DNA from: CAYLWN01 sp964387625
GTDB taxonomy: Bacteria > Patescibacteriota > Microgenomatia > UBA10105
DNA length: 64,000 bases
NCBI GenBank assembly: GCA_964387625.1
Contig: CAYLWN010000002.1
Span: forward strand, 27,975 to 91,974
Reading direction: 5' to 3'
Below the pieces are notes generated by a model, which saw nothing but the letters and a program-made list of their open reading frames with translations, had not been told where the DNA came from and searched no databases. Within the stretch, counting starts at the first letter, position 1. Each line of letters opens with the position of its first letter. The position numbers were made by a program, and so were the translations under genes. Shown piece by piece: positions 56,320 through 64,000 of the stretch.

Positions 56320-57193
56320 AAATAGACCTATTCAAGTTAATCTTTGTCTAAAGTCAATTTTAAATTCTAAATATTACAATTACGAATTAGTAGTTGTAGA
56401 TCAAAGCGAGAATTTAATTACAAAAAATTCATTAAAAAAAATTAGAAATAATAAAATTAAATACTTTCATCAAGATTCAAAAGGTTTAACAAAAGCTAGA
56501 AATTTAGGGATTAAAAAAGCAAATGGAAGTTTATTGGTTTTTACAGATGATGATTGCATAGTAAGTAGAAATTGGTTAACCAAAATTTATAAAATTTTTC
56601 AATATAAACACATAGAAATTGTATTTGGACAAACATTACCTTATAAACCATTTTTACATAAAAATCAATATTGTCCTGCAATAACAATTATTCAAAAAAG
56701 ACAAGTATTAAAAAATAATCAACTTCCAATTTCAGGGTATATTAAAGGTAATAATATGATATACAGAAAAAAAGTTTTTAATAAAATTGGTTTCTTTAAA
56801 GAATGGTTAGGACCTGGATCAGAATCGATTAATGGTGGTGAAGAAACAGACATGGTATATCGTTCTTTAATAAGTAAAATAAATATCTTTTTGGAACCAT
56901 CAATAATCATTTATCATAATAGATGGTTAACTGCTAAGGAAAATGACCTATTAATTATTAATAAACATATTGGAAATATTGCTATATATATTTTTTATTT
57001 TATAAAGTATCGAAGATTTGAAATGTTGAATTATTTTTGTAAGATTATCTTTTTTTATAAAAACAGATTTGAAGTTAATTTTTTAAATCAAAAACATTAT
57101 TCAATAAAAGATAATTTTTATTTAGGTATAAAAAGTGTTTTTAATTTATTAAAAGGAATATTAATAGGTTTTAAATATTCTATAATTGATTAA
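56294..57193 (+). CDS. GT2 family glycosyltransferase
   Basis: Inverting glycosyltransferase of 299 residues. The N-terminus ISVIICTRNRPIQVNLCLKS is the GT2 UDP-binding start. LVVFTDDDCIVS-type acidic motif is at FTDDDC (near 79), NNMIYRKKVF follows (near 154), and LGPGSESINGGEETDMVYR (near 176) contains the catalytic-base region. It is closely related to 59078-59902 and 59908-60825 by these blocks. It overlaps the DUF707-like gene by 26 nt. The C-terminal helix may be membrane-associated. Confidence 0.85.
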   Translation: MISVIICTRNRPIQVNLCLKSILNSKYYNYELVVVDQSENLITKNSLKKIRNNKIKYFHQDSKGLTKARNLGIKKANGSLLVFTDDDCIVSRNWLTKIYKIFQYKHIEIVFGQTLPYKPFLHKNQYCPAITIIQKRQVLKNNQLPISGYIKGNNMIYRKKVFNKIGFFKEWLGPGSESINGGEETDMVYRSLISKINIFLEPSIIIYHNRWLTAKENDLLIINKHIGNIAIYIFYFIKYRRFEMLNYFCKIIFFYKNRFEVNFLNQKHYSIKDNFYLGIKSVFNLLKGILIGFKYSIID

Positions 57194-57201
57194 TAGTTTT
57201 T

Positions 57202-57318
57202 ATGATTTCAATTTTAATTTTGACAAAAAAACACTTAAAACTATATAATTGTATTAAATCAATTTTAAAAAATTCTCATAATAATTTTGAAATCATAGTA
57301 ATTGATCAATCCACATAA
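57202..57318 (+). pseudogene. Truncated GT2 glycosyltransferase fragment (38 residues)
   Basis: ATG 57202 opens MISILILTKKHLKLYNCIKS and continues to NNFEIIVIDQST, then stops at 57318. This is the exact N-terminal segment of a GT2 enzyme (compare the starts at 56294, 59078 and 59908), with nothing of the acidic or catalytic parts left. It lies 8 nt after the intact GT2 gene, so it is the stub of a lost tandem copy. Confidence 0.75.
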
Positions 57319-57364
57319 AAATGAAATAATATTTTATTAATGTAGTTATTAAATTTTATTTTTA

Positions 57365-58990
57365 TTAAATAATAGAGCAGTTTATCAAACGATAATCTTG
57401 CCAAGTAATAATAGAATGGTCTTTTGAATACTCATTCAAGATAAAATAGGACTTATGAGAATATGTATTTCTTATGTACGTATTAAATGGCTCAAAATAT
57501 ATTTGTTTATTCGTTAGATAATTATTATCGAAATGTTCTGTTTTGATTAATATATAATCAACGCTATTTTTTTTACAAAAAATTCTAACTTTATCAAGAT
57601 TACTAGAATAATACATATCGAAAAAATCATAAGTTCTAATCTTAATTGTTTGCCAATAGTTATAATATATGGGATGAGATAATTCAAAATTTATAAATAC
57701 CTTTCTTTGTGTAAATAATGGGATATCATCCGCTATATAGGGATGAGCTGCTATCAAGCTATTAATTGGTAGTTGTTTAAGATAATTAAACAAACTTTTT
57801 TTATTACCGCTAAATTCATAATTTAATTTATTAATACTTTGTAGTCGAGAAAAAATTAAAGTTAATATAATAATAAAATATATTATTCTAATTTTAGGCC
57901 AATTTAATATAATAAAGATACGGGATATTCCATATATTAAATCAGTGTAAAAAAAGACAAAGAGCAAAGGTATAGTGTATTCTAGATATCTCTCCGGTAA
58001 AAATAATTTAATCAAAAAAAAGTTTGCTGCAAAATAAACGATAATACTGAAAAATAGTAGCAGAAAAAGCGTTTTACGGTGAATTAAATAAATTAATAAA
58101 AATAAACTAATAACCCAAGCAATTATTAAATTATTTTGGAGCAATGAAGATAGTAAATTATAGTTTGGAGCATTCAGTAAGGATAGATATTCCTGATCTA
58201 GACGTAAGGTTGGTATAACCTGAAATCTGCCTTTATCAGTATATTCTATATTATTTTTCATTTGTTCTATATTTACTAGTTGACCAAAATCATGAGATGA
58301 ATAAAAAATATTTTTATTTAAATAATAAATTGCAGGCAATATAATTATTAATATAATTAACAAAATTTTTTGTCTACTTCTTATTAAGTTCCTATGAACA
58401 AAAGAATAAATTAAAAATATCGGTAGACATATAATATAACCAACTGGATAGAATAGACCTAATAAAAGAATAGAAAAAGATGAAGCAACGATATTTTTTT
58501 TGTTTAGATTATATAAAAATAATAAAAGAAAAGGCATGAAGAAAGACCGCGCAAAACCTCCATTTATTCTAAGTATAAAAATTTTTGTTAATAAGAAAAA
58601 AAAGAATAATATTGAAGCATATATTTTATTTACAAATAGTAAGCCAATTTTAAATATTAAGAATAAACATAGAGCATATAATACTACTCCTGATATCTTG
58701 GTTATCAAAAGTGGATCAAAAAAATAACTTAATGTAAAATAAAAGACTAAATAACCCGGTGATTGATAATATTTTGCATATTCAGTTAACAAATCATTTT
58801 TAAATAAATTAGGATTTTTAATTTGATACAAAAAATACATATGCTGTTCTGCATCGTCAGCGTATGTATATTTGGAAGAAAAAATTTCTCTTTGAAGATA
58901 AAAACTGATTGTTAAAACTGTAATAAATATTAAAAAATTAATTATAATATTTACAAATATAGGTTTATCTTTAAATAATTGATTAAACAT
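57365..58990 (-). CDS. Large polytopic membrane protein, possibly GT-C type
   Basis: A 541-residue protein with about twelve hydrophobic segments and a soluble C-terminal part of about 110 residues. The first outer loop has KYTYADDAEQHMYFLYQI (near 34) with a double Asp, the place where GT-C glycosyltransferases carry catalytic acids. No closer family is recognised. It is the only minus-strand gene inside the glycan locus and is flanked by AT-rich spacers. A role in sugar transfer or polymer handling at the membrane is inferred from layout and context only. Confidence 0.55.
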   Translation of the reverse strand: MFNQLFKDKPIFVNIIINFLIFITVLTISFYLQREIFSSKYTYADDAEQHMYFLYQIKNPNLFKNDLLTEYAKYYQSPGYLVFYFTLSYFFDPLLITKISGVVLYALCLFLIFKIGLLFVNKIYASILFFFFLLTKIFILRINGGFARSFFMPFLLLFLYNLNKKNIVASSFSILLLGLFYPVGYIICLPIFLIYSFVHRNLIRSRQKILLIILIIILPAIYYLNKNIFYSSHDFGQLVNIEQMKNNIEYTDKGRFQVIPTLRLDQEYLSLLNAPNYNLLSSLLQNNLIIAWVISLFLLIYLIHRKTLFLLLFFSIIVYFAANFFLIKLFLPERYLEYTIPLLFVFFYTDLIYGISRIFIILNWPKIRIIYFIIILTLIFSRLQSINKLNYEFSGNKKSLFNYLKQLPINSLIAAHPYIADDIPLFTQRKVFINFELSHPIYYNYWQTIKIRTYDFFDMYYSSNLDKVRIFCKKNSVDYILIKTEHFDNNYLTNKQIYFEPFNTYIRNTYSHKSYFILNEYSKDHSIITWQDYRLINCSII

Positions 58991-59077
58991 AGTTGGTCAA
59001 ATTAATCTATTATTTCTTTTAAAATATTATATTACCAAATATCATAGTTAAATAACAAACAATCTAATAAACTTATT

Positions 59078-59902
59078 ATGATTTCCGTAATTATTTGTAC
59101 TAAAAACAAACAATCGCAACTATTGGTTTGTTTACATAGTCTTGTGATTAATAAATTTACAGATTGTGAAATACTGGTAATTGATCAAACAAATATAAGT
59201 CTGAGAAATCAAATTAATCAAACCAAAACAGCAAGAATTAGATATTATCATTTTCCCGGCAACGGAAAATCTCAGGCATTAAATTATGCTATAAATCAAT
59301 CAAAGGGTGATATCTTAGTTTTTACAGATGATGATTGTGTAGTTTCAACTAATTGGTTGGATAATATTTCCCGATATTTTAAGAAAAATAAGGGTATTTT
59401 TGGTGTGTTTGGTAAAACTTCGGCTTATCAACCTGAAAAACATAAAGGGTTGATTTGCTATGCTCTTACTGATAATTTACCGGAAATAATAGATAATCCG
59501 GACATAATTTTTACCCGTGACCTTGGAAAAGGAAATAATATGGCATGGAGAAAAGAAGCTTTAAAGAAATTAGGAAATTTTAAAACTTGGTTAGGGCCTG
59601 GAGCAAAAACTGGTACTGCTGGAGGAGAAGAAACGGAAATAGTTTACAGAGCTTTATTGCATGGTTATAAAATCGGATTTAATCCAAAAATGATAGTTTA
59701 TCACAATAAATGGATCACGAAAAAAGAAAGTAAGAAATTATCGGCGAAAAAAAGCCTGGGTAATATAGCTTTTTTAGTTTATTATTTTTTGAAAAATCAT
59801 GATTGGTCATTACTAACAAAAACTTTAATTTTTAAAGTTAATTCTTGGTATTTAATAAAAGGATATTTAATAGGTATTTTTGCATGTATATTAAAAAAAT
59901 AA
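59078..59902 (+). CDS. GT2 family glycosyltransferase
   Basis: A 274-residue GT2 enzyme: ISVIICTKNKQSQLLVCLHS start, VIDQTN (near 35), FTDDDCVVSTNWL (near 85), GKGNNMAWRKEALKKLG (near 153) and TWLGPGAKTGTAGGEETEI (near 172). The last helix (GYLIGIFACILKK) may touch the membrane. It is the first of two adjacent paralogues (5 nt apart) that share all blocks, which points to tandem duplication. It lies downstream of the oppositely oriented membrane gene, so it must have its own promoter in 58991-59077, which I could not identify. Confidence 0.85.
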   Translation: MISVIICTKNKQSQLLVCLHSLVINKFTDCEILVIDQTNISLRNQINQTKTARIRYYHFPGNGKSQALNYAINQSKGDILVFTDDDCVVSTNWLDNISRYFKKNKGIFGVFGKTSAYQPEKHKGLICYALTDNLPEIIDNPDIIFTRDLGKGNNMAWRKEALKKLGNFKTWLGPGAKTGTAGGEETEIVYRALLHGYKIGFNPKMIVYHNKWITKKESKKLSAKKSLGNIAFLVYYFLKNHDWSLLTKTLIFKVNSWYLIKGYLIGIFACILKK

Positions 59903-59907
59903 AATTT

Positions 59908-60825
59908 ATGGTTTCTATATTAATTGCTACAAAAAATAGACCAAAAAAATTATCTGATTGTATTAAATCAATACTAAAAAATAATTTTAAAAATTTTGAA
60001 ATTATTATTATTGATCAAACAAAAGATATTTTCGATTCTAATTTACTATTAAATAAAAAAATCCGCTATTATCATCACCCAGGATCAGGTAAGTCTATTG
60101 CATTAAATTTCGCAATTACCCAAACACAGGGAAATATAGTATCTTTTACAGATGATGATTGTATTGTTCACAAAAATTGGTTAAAAAAGATTGATTTTAT
60201 TTTCAAAAAAAATCTACAGATTTCTGGTATTTTTGGTAAATCACTTCCCTATCAACCGGAAAAACACAAAAATCTGATTAATCCGCCTGTGTTTACTAAA
60301 GAAAATTATGAAATATTTTCTAATCCTGCAACAATTCATTATAAAGAAATCGGTTTGGGAAACAATATGGCTTTCCGTAAATCAGCTTTAGAAAAAGTTG
60401 GATTATTTAAAACTTGGTTAGGTAAAGGATCTGTTTGTCAAGCAGGAGGCATAGAAAGTGAATTAATATACCGATTATTCTCAAAGGGATATAAATTAGC
60501 ATATGAACCAAACATAATCATTTGGCACAACCGATGGATAACAGAAAGCGAGAACTTAAAACAACAAGTCAAATACACAATTGGAATTATGGCTTTCGTA
60601 ACATATTCCTCAATTCATGATCACAATTTAAAATTAAAAAATTATTTTACTGATAGATTTAAAGACAGAATAATTTTGCCTTGGAAATATTCATTTGATC
60701 AATTTAGACATCTTAATTACAGCAAACATATATTTAAATCATTTATTTATATATTCATTGAATTATTTTCAATTGTTAGAGGATTTATTATTGGTTTTTA
60801 TTTTAGCTCTATTGATAGAAAGTGA
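59908..60825 (+). CDS. GT2 family glycosyltransferase (tandem paralogue)
   Basis: A 305-residue GT2 enzyme starting VSILIATKNRPKKLSDCIKS, then FTDDDCIVHKNWLKK (near 80), LGNNMAFRKSALEKVG (near 150) and TWLGKGSVCQAGGIESELI (near 168). In the catalytic-base block, where 56294 and 59078 have GGEET/E, this copy has GGIESE, so it has diverged. ATG 59908 is taken because it follows the previous stop by 5 nt and gives the GT2 start; an open extension to 59845 would overlap the neighbour. The C-terminus extends further than in its twin. Confidence 0.85.
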   Translation: MVSILIATKNRPKKLSDCIKSILKNNFKNFEIIIIDQTKDIFDSNLLLNKKIRYYHHPGSGKSIALNFAITQTQGNIVSFTDDDCIVHKNWLKKIDFIFKKNLQISGIFGKSLPYQPEKHKNLINPPVFTKENYEIFSNPATIHYKEIGLGNNMAFRKSALEKVGLFKTWLGKGSVCQAGGIESELIYRLFSKGYKLAYEPNIIIWHNRWITESENLKQQVKYTIGIMAFVTYSSIHDHNLKLKNYFTDRFKDRIILPWKYSFDQFRHLNYSKHIFKSFIYIFIELFSIVRGFIIGFYFSSIDRK

Positions 60826-60845
60826 TATACTTCATCTTGAAAAGA

Positions 60846-61691
60846 ATGAAAAACCTAGTTTATAAAATCTTCTCTTTGAAACCATTACAAATATTAATAA
60901 TATTATTTATTACTGCTTCTGTGGTTGGAATTGTGAAATATTTTGGTATTAGCGAACAATCGCAAATAATAAGAGTTGAAGTGAAAGGAAAAGGCTGGAG
61001 TGAAGATTCTTCCAAAGGAGATGCATATTTACCACCATCTTGGTTAACCAAAAATATTTCTATCGGTGATATTGAAAAAAACGCCAGTGGTAAAGAAATT
61101 GCCCGAATTGTTGGTATTGAGGAATATGGAGATGTTAAACCAACTTTAATCTTGCTTGTAAATATTAAGGGAATAGCAAATAATAAAACAAAGAAATTTT
61201 CATTTAAAAATAAGAGTTTATCTGTAGGTAGCAAAATTGAATTTGCATTTCCTAAAGTTGATTTAATTGGCCAAATTACGGATTTATCAGTTCCTGAAAA
61301 TGGATACCTACAAAAAAACATAGTTATTAAAGGCAGATATAGAACTGTTGAGCCTTGGATTGTAAATCAAATCAAAATTGGTGACAAAATGATAAATCAG
61401 AAAAGCAAACAATCTATAGCAGAAATAACTCAAATTGAAATTGAACCTTCTGTCAGTTCAATTTTTTATGTGACTCCAAACTATTATTCAAATACTTTCT
61501 TGGTTAATAACCAAAGAGTTAAAGACTTAGTAATAACTTTAGAAATAAAACTTCAGGAATTAAAAGATGGATGGCGTTTTGCCGGAAATCAGATTGTTAA
61601 AACAGGTCAAACTATAAATTTAACTTTTTCAAATTATAATATCGGTTCTTTTGAAATACAAGACTTACATGATGAAAATACTTCCAACTAA
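60846..61691 (+). CDS. Membrane-anchored protein, DUF4330-like
   Basis: A protein of 281 residues from ATG 60846. After a basic start there is one membrane helix (about residues 12-30), then an outer beta-rich part with paired units: WSEDSSKGDAYLPPSWLTKNI and IGDIEKNASGKEIARI, echoed later by PWIVNQIKIGDKMINQKSKQ. This duplicated IGD/G-x-I pattern resembles DUF4330-type domains found beside glycosyltransferases. GTG 60822, overlapping the previous stop as GTGA, is an alternative start adding eight residues. Its position before the ligase-like gene suggests a role in polymer assembly at the membrane. Confidence 0.6.
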   Translation: MKNLVYKIFSLKPLQILIILFITASVVGIVKYFGISEQSQIIRVEVKGKGWSEDSSKGDAYLPPSWLTKNISIGDIEKNASGKEIARIVGIEEYGDVKPTLILLVNIKGIANNKTKKFSFKNKSLSVGSKIEFAFPKVDLIGQITDLSVPENGYLQKNIVIKGRYRTVEPWIVNQIKIGDKMINQKSKQSIAEITQIEIEPSVSSIFYVTPNYYSNTFLVNNQRVKDLVITLEIKLQELKDGWRFAGNQIVKTGQTINLTFSNYNIGSFEIQDLHDENTSN

Positions 61692-63117
61692 TAACATCAT
61701 TAAGTTTATTTTTTTCTCATTACTTTTAATTACTTGTTTTTTGTTTGTTATCTCAATCAAAATATATATTGTTCTGTTTTTAATTTATTTTTTAATTACT
61801 TTTTTCATTTTTAATTTTAATTTATATCAATCAATTTTTCTTACTTTATTAATCAGCCTACCTTTTGAGAGAGGCATTAGGGGATGGTTTATTGAGATAG
61901 TGCCAATAGGTATCCAGTGGTGGGAATCTGGATATAGCTTTTATTTTGGAATAACAGTCAAACTTATTTTAATCATTTTACTTGTTTTGCTGATTATAAT
62001 TCAAAAAAACAACTCGATATATAAAAACATAAAATATAAAAAAAATGAAATTATTCTTATAGGTTTTTTTCTAATGAGTTTTTTTTCTTTAATTATTAAT
62101 AACAACTTTTCTGTTGCAATATTTGGGTTTGTCAGAATTTTTGAGTTTACATCTTTATATTTTATTGCACAATTATTATTCTCTAATATCAAAATAAGAA
62201 AAATATTTCTATATTTACTTTTAATATTTTCATTTACCTTAGGATTGGTTGGTTCATGGCAATTTATAAATAATCAACCAATTGGTTTATTTTTAGAAGA
62301 TAGCACGTCTTTTAGACCATATGGTTACGTTACCACAGATGGAAGCCCGCTTTACAGAGTGTCAGGTTTGTATGGTCACCCGACATTTTTTGGGAGTACT
62401 TTATCTTTATTGCTTCCTATAAGTATTGGATATTTAATAAAATTATATCGAGAAAAAAAATTAAATACATATTTTTCAACCTTTGTTGTGAGCTCTTTTA
62501 TTTTATGCAGTTTGGCAATATTTGCAACTTTTAGCCGTAGTAGTTGGATAGCTTGTGTAGTGATAATTTTTTTATTTTCATGGTTACATAAACTATTAAT
62601 CTTTAATAAAAATAGAATTAATTATAAATTAATTTCAGCTATATTTATTATTATTTCTTTACTGCTTATTTTTCTTGGGCCGTTATTTTTTACAAGGATT
62701 AATTCTTTTAACGATATTTTAAATATTGGTAATGGATGGAGTAGATTAAATTTAATCAAAATTTCATTTGAAGCAATATTCTCATCACCTATTTTTGGAA
62801 TAGGAATTAATAATTTTACTTTTTTTATGTCCAATTTAGATTTAATACCAGAAATTAGAAATTTTTTATATCCAGTACATAATACATTCTTATTATTTTT
62901 TTCCGAAATAGGCATACCTGCCGGTATGCTTTTCGTATTGTTCGTATTTTATATTTTTAAAAAAACTTGGAATATGGCTAAAAAAAATCTTATAGATTTA
63001 TCAATCTGGATAGGTGCTTTGACTTTTATTATTAATTCACAATTTCAAACTCTTTTTAGCCTTGATCCTTCAATAGATATATTTATGGTGATGCTTGCCT
63101 ATTTGTCAGTTTTATGA
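61672..63117 (+). CDS. O-antigen ligase/polymerase-like membrane protein (Wzy_C family)
   Basis: A 481-residue protein with about twelve helices. The Wzy_C region has YRVSGLYGHPTFFGSTLS (near 222), FSRSSWIA (near 286), GNGWSRLNLIKI (near 350), FGIGINNFTFF and PVHNTFLLFFSEIGIPAG (near 398), with the conserved His of the HNxxL motif. Such proteins join or polymerise lipid-linked glycans outside the membrane. ATG 61672 overlaps the previous gene by 20 nt; ATG 61669 is equally placed. A long loop precedes the HN motif, as usual. Whether it polymerises or ligates cannot be told. Confidence 0.82.
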   Translation: MKILPTNNIIKFIFFSLLLITCFLFVISIKIYIVLFLIYFLITFFIFNFNLYQSIFLTLLISLPFERGIRGWFIEIVPIGIQWWESGYSFYFGITVKLILIILLVLLIIIQKNNSIYKNIKYKKNEIILIGFFLMSFFSLIINNNFSVAIFGFVRIFEFTSLYFIAQLLFSNIKIRKIFLYLLLIFSFTLGLVGSWQFINNQPIGLFLEDSTSFRPYGYVTTDGSPLYRVSGLYGHPTFFGSTLSLLLPISIGYLIKLYREKKLNTYFSTFVVSSFILCSLAIFATFSRSSWIACVVIIFLFSWLHKLLIFNKNRINYKLISAIFIIISLLLIFLGPLFFTRINSFNDILNIGNGWSRLNLIKISFEAIFSSPIFGIGINNFTFFMSNLDLIPEIRNFLYPVHNTFLLFFSEIGIPAGMLFVLFVFYIFKKTWNMAKKNLIDLSIWIGALTFIINSQFQTLFSLDPSIDIFMVMLAYLSVL

Positions 63118-64000
63118 TGAATCAAATTACTTTAGGAATTTTAACTAAAGACAGAAGTAAACAATTAACCAACTGTTTAAACAGCATTGCAAATCAAACA
63201 ATTTTACCTTATGAAATTATTATAATTGATAATAGTAAATTTCAGTCAGCCCAAAAAATTATAAAATTATTTAGTAATTTACCAATAAAATATTTTTCTT
63301 ATAAATATTCTACAATTCCTCAAGCTCGAAACCAAATTATTAAAATATGTAAAACAGATTATTTGGGATTTGTTGATGATGATTGTTTACTTGATAAAAA
63401 TTGGGTTAAAGAAGCACTTTTTTTTATAAAAAATAATCATAAATTTGGTTATATTTCCGGACAAAATAAATTATTTAACATAAATAATTTATTTGCTCAA
63501 GCACAACATTATAGACAACAATATTGGTTTAAATATAGATATAAGCAAAAAATTAAACAATTGGATAAATTTAGTTTGGATAGTAAAAACGTCATTTTAA
63601 ATCTAAAATTAATGAGATCCAAAAAAATAAAATTTGACAATCAAATATTTATAAATCCGATCGGAGACCACGCCGATACTGATATAGGTTTACAGTTTCA
63701 TAAACATTCTTTATTAGGATTTTATAATTCTAAAATGATTGTCTATCATGAAGATGTAAATAAATTTAAAAAATTTATTAAAAAGGCTTATTGTCGAGGA
63801 AGAACTGGTTTTCTAATTTACAGAAAATGGAAATTAACCAATGAATTGGTTTTTCTTCCGGATTACAAAATTATAAAATATATCAAAAGAATAAAATATT
63901 GGCCAGTAGATTTTCGTAAATGGCTGAATATTTATCACGGTAATATTTTTTATAAAATAATTATTTTTGTGTTAATTAAGATATATGATTGGTTTTATCT
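63114..64000 (+). CDS. GT2 family glycosyltransferase (3' partial)
   Basis: Open from ATG 63114 to the right edge without a stop (295 full codons). The start MMNQITLGILTKDRSKQLTN and EIIIIDNSK are the GT2 nucleotide-binding part; GFVDDDCLLDKNWVKEAL (near 85) has the acidic DDD motif. A later GDHADTDIGLQFHKHS replaces the GGEET block of the other GT2 copies, so it belongs to a different GT2 subgroup. Its ATG overlaps the ligase-like stop, tying it to that gene. The end of the gene lies outside the window. Confidence 0.82.
   Translation, partial: MMNQITLGILTKDRSKQLTNCLNSIANQTILPYEIIIIDNSKFQSAQKIIKLFSNLPIKYFSYKYSTIPQARNQIIKICKTDYLGFVDDDCLLDKNWVKEALFFIKNNHKFGYISGQNKLFNINNLFAQAQHYRQQYWFKYRYKQKIKQLDKFSLDSKNVILNLKLMRSKKIKFDNQIFINPIGDHADTDIGLQFHKHSLLGFYNSKMIVYHEDVNKFKKFIKKAYCRGRTGFLIYRKWKLTNELVFLPDYKIIKYIKRIKYWPVDFRKWLNIYHGNIFYKIIIFVLIKIYDWFY

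Overview
The window looks like a piece of a draft genome from a candidate-phyla-radiation bacterium (Patescibacteria, most like Microgenomates/OP11). It is AT-rich and gene-dense, with many ATGA-type stop/start overlaps. TGA is a normal stop, which argues against the code-25 lineages (Gracilibacteria, Absconditabacteria). Lineage traits include a membrane pyrophosphatase between gyrB and gyrA, a type IV pilus system with many prepilins, small secreted or membrane proteins of unknown role, and hairpin repeats scattered between and inside genes. The lineage is inferred from gene content and style, not from a marker tree. Three runs of about 100 N (7483-7582, 11046-11145, 50449-50549) mark scaffold gaps. 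I see no rRNA, tRNA or CRISPR array.

Layout. 1-3.3 kb: pyrimidine operon (cytosine-deaminase-like amidohydrolase, pyrD, pyrE, pyrF). 3.4-20.4 kb: core and envelope genes, including dnaB, leucyl aminopeptidase, an MFS transporter, a degenerate Lgt-like protein, a DksA-type zinc finger, an RluA-type pseudouridine synthase, a CPA2 antiporter, tgt, a LytR_C protein and yebC. 20.45-21.69 kb: a 1.24-kb stretch without a credible gene, between convergent genes. 21.7-24.8 kb: a TIM-barrel protein, a Xer-type recombinase and a Y1 (RAYT-like) transposase surrounded and interrupted by short palindromes. 25.0-33.2 kb, minus strand: folD, gyrA, hppA, gyrB, holB-like. 33.4-50.2 kb: pilB, pilT, pilC, a pilin, then large membrane glycosyltransferase-type proteins and methyltransferases, then pilD and four more prepilins. 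50.3-64 kb: a surface-glycan locus with an initiating sugar transferase, a carbamoyltransferase cassette, a Wzm/Wzt-type ABC exporter, a row of GT2 enzymes (one reduced to a 38-residue fragment) and an O-antigen-ligase-like protein.

How the parts fit. The pilus genes form a complete inner-membrane machine (PilB, PilT, PilC, PilD and five prepilins), interleaved with glycan genes, so glycosylated pili or a glycan coat are plausible products. The glycan locus has an initiator, transferases, a decorating carbamoyltransferase and an export route. gyrB, hppA and gyrA are co-oriented and close, which suggests co-transcription of supercoiling and membrane-energy genes.

Most unusual signals. (1) GC-rich hairpin elements sit in frame inside tgt, xer, pilD and a prepilin. 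(2) An ACAGGTC-n-GACCTGT palindrome occurs four times in and around the Y1 transposase. (3) The 1.24-kb non-coding stretch carries hairpins, direct repeats and micro-ORFs preceded by Shine-Dalgarno sequences. (4) Several promoters have an extended -10 only 6-9 nt before ATG, suggesting leaderless mRNAs. (5) Hairpins lie in the gyrB, pilB and pilin leaders. (6) AT-rich quasi-palindromic spacers precede dnaB, pilT and pilC.
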